From positions 1 to 21,321 of the forward strand of contig CAJULV010000064.1 in assembly GCA_910587555.1 (NCBI GenBank): 21,321 bases of DNA, in the 5' to 3' direction. Position numbers and translations under genes: made by a program. This stretch comes from an uncultured Acetatifactor sp. Lineage in GTDB: Bacteria; Bacillota; Clostridia; Lachnospirales; Lachnospiraceae. This document shows positions 16,014-21,321 of the stretch, piece after piece; within the stretch, counting starts at the first letter, position 1, and every line of letters begins with the position of its first letter. Under the pieces are notes generated by a model. That model ran no database searches and was not told the origin of the DNA. It was given only the letters and a program-made list of their open reading frames with translations.

Positions 16014-16616
16014 TTATCCCGAAATCTCTTCGCTCTCTTCCAGCCCCAGCATCCTGAGGATAAAGCGGATTTCCCTGTTCACAACGTCTGCCGTAATCCC
16101 TATGGTTTGGGCAGAAATTTTAAGTCCCTCCAGCACGAACATAATATTCCTTGCCATTCCTCTGCAGTCCTCACAGACAAACTCCCCGTTTTCCACGCCG
16201 GTCTCTATCAGCTTTTCGATTATCCTCACTGCAGAATCAAACTGCCGCTTCAGGACATTGCCTTTTCTCACCGGCTGCGACTGAAAATAATATTCATAAA
16301 TTGCCTGCGTCAGGGTGTCCTCCTTCCGAAGCAGCTCTTTCTTCTGCTCCCTCAGGAAAAGGATCAGTATGTCCGCCGCCGTGGCATCGTCGGCTATACT
16401 GTCGGAAAATACGTCATCCGCTTCTTCGCTCTCCAGCTTCATGACTTCCTGAAAGATCTGGCTGGTACTCTCAAAATACAGATAGAGACCGCCTCTGCTG
16501 ATGTCACAGGCTTCCACGATATCCTTCATGGTTACCTTCTTAAAGCCCTTCTCCACGAAAACCTTTCTGGCCGTCTCCAATATAAACCTCTTCTTCTGTA
16601 CGGATTTCTCTCCCAT
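16014..16616 (-). CDS. TetR/AcrR-family transcriptional regulator
   Basis: A 200-residue one-component regulator. The N-terminal helix-turn-helix is at about 29-50: KVTMKDIVEACDISRGGLYLYF, split here as VTMKDIVEACDIS and RGGLYLYF. The rest is an all-helical ligand/dimer domain with no recognised effector. GGAGGGG precedes the ATG. It lies 21 bp after the small unknown gene and 38 bp before purL on the same strand, so the three are probably co-transcribed. TetR proteins often repress their own operon, but I found no convincing palindrome near the likely promoter. Target and ligand are unknown. Confidence 0.93.
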   Translation of the reverse strand: MGEKSVQKKRFILETARKVFVEKGFKKVTMKDIVEACDISRGGLYLYFESTSQIFQEVMKLESEEADDVFSDSIADDATAADILILFLREQKKELLRKEDTLTQAIYEYYFQSQPVRKGNVLKRQFDSAVRIIEKLIETGVENGEFVCEDCRGMARNIMFVLEGLKISAQTIGITADVVNREIRFILRMLGLEESEEISG

Positions 16617-16637
16617 CCTGCCCCTCCAAGCAATCCA

Positions 16638-17099
16638 TTATCTCTTTGTTCTGTCCCAGTATTCCACAACTTTCCGCATCTGCTTCAAAACCAGCAGGAA
16701 AATATTCTCCTGCATTGCTTCTCCCCACAGACCGGCTTTTGTCCTTCCCCCCAACACATATCTGGACAAAATTCCCCTCAGAATATCCCAGTCCCTCAGT
16801 TCCGCACCGGCAATGATCCTTCTCTCATCGTCATGAGTCCTGATACGGTTCCGGGTGTATACATAACTGTAATTACGCTCCATCAGCGCCGAGTTGGATG
16901 CCTCTCTGATAAAATTCAGCAAGTTTGCATCATAAACCGGAAAAGTCATAGAATTTCTACTGATTCCCTGCCCCTGATAACTGCGGCTTGCCGCTTTGCC
17001 CGCGTTCCCCTCCATCCAGGGCAGATAACGCAAAAGCGGCTCCAGCATCTCCCTGTACTCCCGAACCATCTGCTGCCGGTCTTCCGTTCTCTGTTCCAT
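16638..17099 (-). CDS. small conserved-type protein of unknown function
   Basis: A 153-residue soluble, charged protein that I cannot assign with confidence; the C-terminal text, with ILRGILSRYVLGGRTKAGLW and VLKQMRKVVEYWDR, recalls a Lachnospiraceae family, possibly DUF6508, from memory only. The ATG at 17099 is chosen because GGAGG stands five bases before it. That GGAGG is itself part of an earlier in-frame ATGGAGG. An open frame reaches 17282 but lacks a ribosome-binding site. No membrane segment, signal or metal motif is seen. It leads the apparent unit with the TetR regulator and purL. Confidence 0.8.
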   Translation of the reverse strand: MEQRTEDRQQMVREYREMLEPLLRYLPWMEGNAGKAASRSYQGQGISRNSMTFPVYDANLLNFIREASNSALMERNYSYVYTRNRIRTHDDERRIIAGAELRDWDILRGILSRYVLGGRTKAGLWGEAMQENIFLLVLKQMRKVVEYWDRTKR

Positions 17100-17250
17100 A
17101 TTAACCTCCATGCCGCTTTCCGCAGCACTGCAATTTCTGTACCTTTGCCATTTTCCGACATCACTGTCAGCTGTGCATGCCTTGCGGGAAGAATACTGCT
17201 TCTGCGCCCTTCCGCATCTGGCTTCCCGAAAAATGACACATATGTAATTT

Positions 17251-17256
17251 ATTTTA
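17251..17256 (-). promoter_or_regulatory. possible extended -10 for the 16638-17099 gene
   Basis: The minus strand reads TGATAAAAT, an extended -10 (TGn plus TAAAAT), about 150 bp upstream of the ATG. No good -35 is present. The stretch 17100-17346 has no gene and no other feature that I recognise. Confidence 0.3.
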
Positions 17257-17346
17257 TCACACTTTCCTGAAATGTACAGCAAAAATGTGATTCATTTTCA
17301 GGCTTGTCGCTTTTCGTCAAAAAAGTAATTTTTTTGAAAAAAACGC

Positions 17347-17375
17347 TTGACATATTACCCGGCGCTGTATATAAT
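17347..17375 (+). promoter_or_regulatory. perfect-consensus sigma-A promoter, plus strand
   Basis: TTGACA (17347-17352) and TATAAT (17370-17375) are exactly 17 bp apart, matching all 12 consensus bases. A- and T-runs lie just upstream at about 17320-17343, as in UP elements. Transcription would start near 17382. There is no convincing plus-strand gene downstream before the opposing gene that ends at 17681. Confidence 0.85.
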
Positions 17376-17381
17376 AATAAA

Positions 17382-17450
17382 CGAATTCCCCTTTTATAGA
17401 CGAAAGCACTTGCATGTAATGTGTAGGTGCTTTTGTCATTTTAAGGGATT
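17382..17450 (+). ncRNA. candidate small structured RNA
   Basis: Directly after the predicted start, 17399-17415 (GACGAAAGCACTTGCAT) pairs without a break to 17421-17437 over 17 bp around the 5-nt loop GTAAT. A symmetric 5x5 internal loop then leads to an outer CCCTT/AAGGG helix (17389-17393 with 17443-17447). Four pairs are G-U in the plus-strand RNA and would be A-C mismatches in a minus-strand RNA, which agrees with the promoter direction. There is no classic U-tract, so the 3' end is uncertain. I match it to no known family. Confidence 0.5.
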
Positions 17451-17680
17451 ATCGGCTTCCGGATACTGAAGCGGATTTGAAAATTGCTTTCCGGCTGCTG
17501 TGGGTCACAGTTCGAAAAATACGTATGCGGAAATCGCATCGGGCTGCGTTGACCGAACCCGGGTCAAATATACTGCAAATGCGGAGATACATAATACCGC
17601 GGCAGAGAGCCGAAATGCATTTCAGGCACACACCGGGCAGAGAATGCCGCCAGGCGCAGAAGCACGCCGGGTATCCTGTG
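17451..17680 (+). other. gene-free stretch rich in short perfect hairpins
   Basis: Six perfect inverted repeats follow one another: GCTTC/GAAGC (17455-17472), CTGTG/CACAG (17498-17510), ATGCG/CGCAT (17525-17539), TTGACC/GGTCAA (17549-17567), GCGG/CCGC (17581-17600) and GAAATGCATTTC (17612-17623). Open plus-strand frames exist but have no ribosome-binding site and run antisense into the next gene. It may be the rest of the RNA above, or decayed sequence. Confidence 0.35.
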
Positions 17681-18070
17681 TTACAGAATATCCTGTCCTG
17701 TCTCGCAACGCATTTTTTCCAGAAAGCGCCCCGGCTCCTTCTCCATCTGCAGCATGGTGTCAAACGCCTCAAGCAGCAGCCGCGGCTGCCTGTATCGGTT
17801 CATCTCCTCCGGCCTGTCCATATAAAGTTTAAAATGGTCCACCTGCCATACCAGCACATCGGCAAGCGTATGGCCCGCCACCTCGTATTTGCACAGAAAT
17901 TCACCGTAATCGTGATAGTACGCCAGTTCCTGCAGCAGCCCCTCTGAACAGCGAATTCCCTGCCACAGCGCTTCTCCGTATTCCCTGCTTTTGCCTGCCT
18001 GTACTGACAGTTCACACACAAACTGCTTCAAAATCTCAAATGCTCTCTCCAGTTGTTCCCTTTCTTCCAT
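17681..18070 (-). CDS. small protein of unknown function
   Basis: A 129-residue acidic, helical, soluble protein (MEEREQLERAFEILKQFVCE... to ETGQDIL). It contains many aromatic residues in the middle (LAYYHDYGEFLCKYEVAGH and YMDR) but no recognised domain, signal peptide or membrane segment. AGAGG lies eight bases before the ATG. It is flanked by tRNA-Trp upstream and the small-RNA locus downstream, with no partner gene on its strand nearby. Codon use and the ribosome-binding site support it as real. I cannot suggest a function. Confidence 0.7.
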   Translation of the reverse strand: MEEREQLERAFEILKQFVCELSVQAGKSREYGEALWQGIRCSEGLLQELAYYHDYGEFLCKYEVAGHTLADVLVWQVDHFKLYMDRPEEMNRYRQPRLLLEAFDTMLQMEKEPGRFLEKMRCETGQDIL

Positions 18071-18306
18071 AAAATCTGCCTCTTCTCCTCAAACGGTATT
18101 TCCGCAGTTCATCCCGGCAAGCCGCAACTCACCCGTATACCTCTCTATTTTTCAAAACAAACGATTATCACCCGAACCGAGCAAGACACAATTTATACGC
18201 GCATACCGGGCTGATTGCCTTCGCCCAAATGACCCGGAACGGATTTCCGGTCTGCAGGACATTCAGGAGAAAGGAATCCGTTCAGCACGGCGGTATACTT
18301 TATAGA

Positions 18307-18349
18307 CAAAAAAAGAAGTGCCAGCCATGTCATAGAATCGACAGCACTT
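18307..18349 (-). terminator. terminator after tRNA-Trp
   Basis: On the minus strand AAGTGC (18349-18344) pairs with GCACTT (18321-18316), then CTTTTTTTGTC follows. It lies about 20 nt beyond the tRNA. The adjoining 18071-18306 stretch holds no gene that I can support. Confidence 0.8.
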
Positions 18350-18367
18350 AACGCTTCTCTTTCGTAA

Positions 18368-18438
18368 CAGGGGAAGAGAGGATCGAACTCCCATCAACGG
18401 TTTTGGAGACCGCCGCACTACCATTGTACTATTCCCCT
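18368..18438 (-). tRNA. tRNA-Trp (anticodon CCA)
   Basis: A 71-nt gene with acceptor AGGGGAA/TTCCCCT and discriminator G, a D-arm with GTAC/GTGC, anticodon stem GCGGT/ACCGT around CTCCAAA (CCA), and T-arm GGGAG-TTCGATC-CTCTC. CCA is not encoded. It is a single-gene transcription unit with its own promoter and terminator. Confidence 0.97.
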
Positions 18439-18465
18439 AAACATCAGCTCCTGCTGACGAAAGGT

Positions 18466-18495
18466 ATTATAGCACAAATCCCTCTCATTAATCAA
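18466..18495 (-). promoter_or_regulatory. tRNA-Trp promoter
   Basis: On the minus strand TTGATT (18495-18490) and a perfect TATAAT (18471-18466) are 18 bp apart, 28 bp upstream of the tRNA. A small TCAGC/GCTGA hairpin lies in the leader at about 18444-18457. Confidence 0.8.
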
Positions 18496-18519
18496 GTATA
18501 TTTTTAAAAAATATTTTAT

Positions 18520-18548
18520 TTGTAAAATTCCCGGCGATATGCTAAAAT
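18520..18548 (+). promoter_or_regulatory. promoter of the 118-residue membrane protein gene
   Basis: TTGTAA (18520-18525) and TAAAAT (18543-18548) are 17 bp apart, about 30 bp before the ATG. It is back to back with the tRNA-Trp promoter. Confidence 0.5.
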
Positions 18549-18578
18549 GAGGCATATTTACGAAACGGGGGAACTCCC

Positions 18579-18935
18579 ATGAAGAAAGAGAAAAAGAAGG
18601 CTTCCCGCAAAGTCACATCGAAACAGGTTGTGGCCCTCATCGGCGTCCTGCTGCTGCTGCTCATGTACATCATTACCCTCATCACCGCCATTGCAGACAA
18701 TTCCGCTTCCGCAAAATGGTTCCGTATCAGCCTCTCCGCTACGCTGGCTATCCCGCTGATCATCTGGATATATACCTGGATGTATGCCCGCTTAACCGGA
18801 AAACATGCCGTCGGAGATCCGGACAACGCCGCCGTGCTGCCGGAAGGTACATCCGCCGATAGCTCGGGTCCTCTACAGCAGGCAAAGGAGAATCGGGCCT
18901 GCAGCGCCGCGGAGGAGCGGGATAGGGATATTTGA
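18579..18935 (+). CDS. small two-helix membrane protein, unknown function
   Basis: A 118-residue protein and the only plus-strand protein gene I support here. A very basic N-terminus (MKKEKKKASRKVTSK) comes before a first membrane helix at about 16-39 and a second at about 47-71. A polar tail of about 45 residues follows. The basic N-terminus predicts both ends inside the cell. A GGGGG ribosome-binding site stands seven bases before the ATG. The two-helix core with WIYTWMYARLTGK resembles a small conserved clostridial membrane protein that I have no name for. It converges with the transporter gene across two hairpins. Confidence 0.8.
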   Translation: MKKEKKKASRKVTSKQVVALIGVLLLLLMYIITLITAIADNSASAKWFRISLSATLAIPLIIWIYTWMYARLTGKHAVGDPDNAAVLPEGTSADSSGPLQQAKENRACSAAEERDRDI

Positions 18936-18940
18936 CTTTC

Positions 18941-18970
18941 CCGGCATTTATGACCCGGGAATAATGCCGG
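18941..18970. terminator. first hairpin between convergent genes
   Basis: CCGGCATT (18941-18948) pairs perfectly with AATGCCGG (18963-18970) six bases after the stop of the 118-residue gene. A strong U-run is absent on either side, so efficiency is uncertain. Confidence 0.5.
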
Positions 18971-18978
18971 ATTCGGCA

Positions 18979-19006
18979 GGCAGCCCTTGCCACACAGCGG
19001 GCTGCC
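18979..19006. terminator. second hairpin between convergent genes
   Basis: GGCAGCCC (18979-18986) pairs perfectly with GGGCTGCC (18999-19006); on the plus strand GTTACGATTTT follows. It lies about 23 bp from the stop of the opposing transporter gene and may serve both directions. Confidence 0.55.
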
Positions 19007-19029
19007 GTTACGATTTTCCGGTACCGCCT

Positions 19030-20082
19030 CTATGCCGTATGGGTGTGTTCATGTCCCGGTATATCATCGTGCAGATGCATATGGGCTTCCGAATTGCTGT
19101 TATGGATATGCAGGTGCGTGTGCCTATGGGTATGCTCATGGGTGTGTACCAGACCGCCGTGGCTGTGTTCATGGGTGTGTACATGCTCATGCTCGTGGGT
19201 GTGCTGTAAAGCCACGGTATCTTTTATCATAAATACCGTACTCACTGCCATGATTACCAATGCAGTATAGAACTGTATTGACGGTCTCTCTCCCAGCAGC
19301 ACCATACTGAAAGCAACGCCCAAAAAAGGCGCAACGGAATAATAGGCGCTTGTCTTTGCCGCGCCCAAATGCTGCTGCGCCATTATGTAAAATTTAATGC
19401 TCAGCCCATACGCCACAAATCCTGACAGGAGGATTGCCGCCGCCCACTTTACTTCCGGCAGCCGCTCTCCCAGCAGCCACGCAATAACAAGGCTTCCCAC
19501 ACCGGAAAAACAGCCTTTGATTACAACAATCTCCGTAGAACTCTTATTGCTGATCATTTTGGTACAGTTATTCTCAAATCCCCAGCAGATACAGGCGCCC
19601 AGCACAAAAATCGAACCCTGATTCACCGCAAATGCTTCCATTCCCTCAAAACTGAGGATGACGCTGGCTATCGTAACCATGAAAATCGCCAACCACAATC
19701 TCCCGGATATGACTTCCCTGAAAATCACCAGCGCAATTATGGATGTCACCACAATTTCAAAGTTGTTCAGCAATGACACATTGGCCGAGTTCGTCCCTGC
19801 AATTCCATACATCAGTAATATGGGGGCGGCAATATCCAGGACAACCATGGCAGCCGTATAGGGTAACTCTTTTTGTGTCAGACGTTCCTGCTTTTTCCCG
19901 CCCTTTACCTGCCTCTCAATGCCGCCGTACAGCAGCAGCCCGATGCCGGCTCCCAAGTATAAAAAGGCCGCCGTCATGGTTGCGCCCGCATGTTTCAAGA
20001 GCAGCTTGGATATGGGAGCATTTACTGCATACAAGGCCGCCGCCAATATGGCATACATTGTTGCGATATTCCTGGTTTTCAT
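19030..20082 (-). CDS. DMT-superfamily (EamA) transporter with histidine-rich tail
   Basis: A 350-residue inner-membrane protein. Two EamA halves give about ten predicted helices, starting AAALYAVNAPISKLLLKH, with the second half around AYGLSIKFYIMAQ and the ending VIMAVSTVFMIKD. The last 58 residues are a tail with 22 histidines, mostly alternating as HTHEHEHVH, HTHEHTHRHTHLHIH, HMHLH and HEHTHT. Such runs bind Ni, Co, Zn or Cu in other proteins, so metal-linked transport or sensing is possible but unproven; EamA proteins mostly export metabolites. The ATG at 20082 has GGAAG nine bases upstream; the frame is open to 20130. A promoter and a separate palindrome lie upstream. Confidence 0.9.
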   Translation of the reverse strand: MKTRNIATMYAILAAALYAVNAPISKLLLKHAGATMTAAFLYLGAGIGLLLYGGIERQVKGGKKQERLTQKELPYTAAMVVLDIAAPILLMYGIAGTNSANVSLLNNFEIVVTSIIALVIFREVISGRLWLAIFMVTIASVILSFEGMEAFAVNQGSIFVLGACICWGFENNCTKMISNKSSTEIVVIKGCFSGVGSLVIAWLLGERLPEVKWAAAILLSGFVAYGLSIKFYIMAQQHLGAAKTSAYYSVAPFLGVAFSMVLLGERPSIQFYTALVIMAVSTVFMIKDTVALQHTHEHEHVHTHEHSHGGLVHTHEHTHRHTHLHIHNSNSEAHMHLHDDIPGHEHTHTA

Positions 20083-20120
20083 AGCCGCACGCTTCCCTTC
20101 TTCCTTTTGCTGACAAAAGA

Positions 20121-20149
20121 AATATAGCATATATCCCGCCGGAAAACAA
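20121..20149 (-). promoter_or_regulatory. promoter of the DMT transporter gene
   Basis: On the minus strand TTGTTT (20149-20144) and TATATT (20126-20121) are 17 bp apart, about 40 bp before the ATG. Confidence 0.5.
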
Positions 20150-20176
20150 TAGCCAACGTGCCTTTCGTCCGCACGG

Positions 20177-20196
20177 ATTGATGTCTAGACGTCAAT
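20177..20196. promoter_or_regulatory. 20-bp inverted repeat, possible regulator site
   Basis: ATTGATGTCTAGACGTCAAT is a palindrome with nine of ten pairs matched. It lies about 28 bp upstream of the -35 of the transporter promoter, a position typical for an activator. It fits no known box that I can name. Confidence 0.45.
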
Positions 20197-20304
20197 GCAT
20201 GTTTGGTTATTCGTTCACACTGTCTGCCGGGGCAAACCTCGGCCTGCATTTAGCGAAAAGAATTTTTCAGGCACACTCTAAGACACGCATCCCCCGACTC
20301 TGGC

Positions 20305-21321
20305 TCAATTCAAAAAGAAATACGCACAGAGTTCATACCGATCATAATCCGCCGTTTTGCGAAAATCCGCGATGCTCTTACGGATCCGGTATTCTCCCGG
20401 TGCAAGTTCCCCATAAAGCCACGTCCAGTCCAACTCCCTTTCCGTAACCGTTCCGGCGGGAATAGGGTATGCCACATCATGGAAGCCGTAATCGCCCTCC
20501 ACAGCCAGGGGCGCCATCTCCCACCCGCCGTCCTTTTTCACCTCTATCACAAAATCATCGCCGTCCTGCAGCTCACCGGTGGGTGCCTTCGCATCGAACT
20601 GATTATAGTGCAGCGTCGCACCGGAAGCAGATATTTCTTCCAGTGTTAGGGAAAGACCTATCTGTTCCTCCTGGGACTCTTCATGATACACCCAGGCGCC
20701 GCCTTCCTTTACCTGCGGGTCAAAGGAAACCGTCTCCAGGATCTCCGTGGCCTCATCCCCGTGTTCGCTCCACCATCCCTCCACACAGGCTGTTAACGCC
20801 ACCACGCCCTGGAAGTTCTCCTGGAAACTGATAAAATCCCAGTAACCGTGGCCGTCATAGACGCCTTTGAAAGCCGGGACCCCCGCAATTGTCACGGTCT
20901 CCTCTTCCAATCCTGTTCCGCACACCCCAAACCGCTCGATATAGCACAGTTCTATATATCCTTCCTCCGCGTCGTCCGGTGAAAAACGGATGCCGTATCG
21001 TCCGTTTATCAGCTCGTCGCTGTCTATGGGACACAGCTCATACTTCCACCCTGCCGGCAGCGTGACCGACAGCTCCCCGAAGGGACCGCCCTGGACCACA
21101 GGGGTTCCGTTTTCGTTTCCGGCTCCTCCCGGTGCTTCCGCTCCGCTTCTGGGTTCTCCCGGCGTTCCCGCTCCGTTTCCGGCTCCTCCCGGTGCTTCCG
21201 CTCCGCTTCCGGCTCCTCCCGGCGTTCCTGCTCCGCTTCCGGATTCTCCCGGCGTTCCCGCTCCGTTTCCGGCTCCTCCCGGCGTTCCTGCTCCGCTTCC
21301 GGATTCTCCCGGCGTTCCCGC
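20305..21321 (-). CDS. C-terminal part of a large putative exported protein with Ig-like end domain (5' end off window)
   Basis: The frame is open to the right edge, giving 339 codons including the stop. A Gly-rich repeat tract of about 70 residues comes first. A beta-rich domain follows (about 135 residues, LSVTLPAGWKYELCPID onward, with several cysteines and tryptophans). The last ~110 residues (SLTLEEISASGATLHYNQ to YELCAYFFLN, with LYGELAPGEYRI) resemble the Big_14-type bacterial Ig-like domain. Clostridial proteins of this build usually have an N-terminal lipoprotein signal or membrane anchor, which would lie beyond 21321. A GTG at 21099 could mimic a start but is inside the longer frame. 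Function is unknown; surface or envelope location is inferred. Confidence 0.75.
   Translation of the reverse strand, partial: AGTPGESGSGAGTPGGAGNGAGTPGESGSGAGTPGGAGSGAEAPGGAGNGAGTPGEPRSGAEAPGGAGNENGTPVVQGGPFGELSVTLPAGWKYELCPIDSDELINGRYGIRFSPDDAEEGYIELCYIERFGVCGTGLEEETVTIAGVPAFKGVYDGHGYWDFISFQENFQGVVALTACVEGWWSEHGDEATEILETVSFDPQVKEGGAWVYHEESQEEQIGLSLTLEEISASGATLHYNQFDAKAPTGELQDGDDFVIEVKKDGGWEMAPLAVEGDYGFHDVAYPIPAGTVTERELDWTWLYGELAPGEYRIRKSIADFRKTADYDRYELCAYFFLN
21112..21321 (-). repeat. seven in-frame 30-bp repeats encoding a Gly-rich decapeptide
   Basis: Seven consecutive 30-bp units on the minus strand encode variants such as AGTPGESGSG, AGTPGGAGNG and AEAPGGAGNG. Units A and B alternate at the window edge, so there is also a 60-bp higher-order period. 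The array continues past the window. It probably forms a flexible linker. Confidence 0.9.

Noticed and set aside
17382..17680. 6S RNA
   Set aside because: The RNA ends do not pair and there is no long duplex with a central bubble, so the 6S architecture is absent.
17477..17947. Plus-strand open frames (also 17500-17832) downstream of the strong promoter
   Set aside because: Neither has a ribosome-binding site. Both run antisense into the better supported minus-strand gene at 17681-18070, and I recognise no family. A short peptide cannot be fully excluded.
19043..19270. Cys/Trp-rich or Met/Val-rich plus-strand proteins
   Set aside because: These are complementary-strand readings of the histidine-rich tail codons (CAT/CAC) and have no start signals.
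21112..21321. CRISPR-like array or intergenic satellite
   Set aside because: The units are contiguous without unique spacers, exactly 30 bp, and keep one open reading frame that continues into the downstream domain.

Overview
The window looks like a chromosome segment from a Lachnospiraceae-type gut clostridium (Bacillota). The basis is roughly 50% GC, strong GGAGG ribosome-binding sites, consensus sigma-A promoters, a single-chain clostridial PurL, a DUF5688-type protein and small proteins of a kind I associate with that family. The genus cannot be fixed from sequence alone. All protein genes except one (18579-18935) and both tRNAs are on the minus strand, so transcription runs mainly from high to low coordinates. 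No insertion sequence, prophage, CRISPR array or rRNA was seen.

Region 1 (1-4614) is a housekeeping block. In transcription order it holds yqeG (HAD phosphatase), aroE, a fused shikimate kinase/type II dehydroquinase gene, efp, a DUF5688-type gene and a tRNA-Arg(CCG) cut by the window edge. AroE performs pathway step 4, and the fusion next to it supplies steps 3 and 5. Two tandem ~82 bp units, each with a terminator-like hairpin, lie between yqeG and aroE.

Region 2 (4791-12025) is a carbohydrate block: a GT-C membrane glycosyltransferase, a GH2 glycosidase, uxuA and uxuB, closed by a large hairpin terminator. UxuB and UxuA convert fructuronate to 2-keto-3-deoxygluconate, so the GH2 enzyme is plausibly a beta-glucuronidase feeding them. 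A good promoter inside the 3' end of the GH2 gene, followed by a perfect 14-bp cre/LacI-type palindrome at the expected start of transcription, should control uxuAB separately.

Region 3 (12092-17680) holds purL, a TetR-family regulator and a small protein of unknown function, probably co-transcribed. Upstream is a 580-bp gene-free stretch. It contains a perfect-consensus plus-strand promoter (TTGACA, 17 bp, TATAAT) followed at once by a 17-bp hairpin whose four G-U pairs are compatible only with plus-strand RNA. This is a candidate small RNA and the least explained item in the window.

Region 4 (17681-21321) has a small unknown gene, tRNA-Trp with its own promoter and terminator, a two-helix membrane protein, a DMT/EamA transporter with an extreme histidine-rich tail, and the 3' part of a large putative exported protein with a 30-bp/10-residue Gly-rich repeat tract that runs off the right edge.
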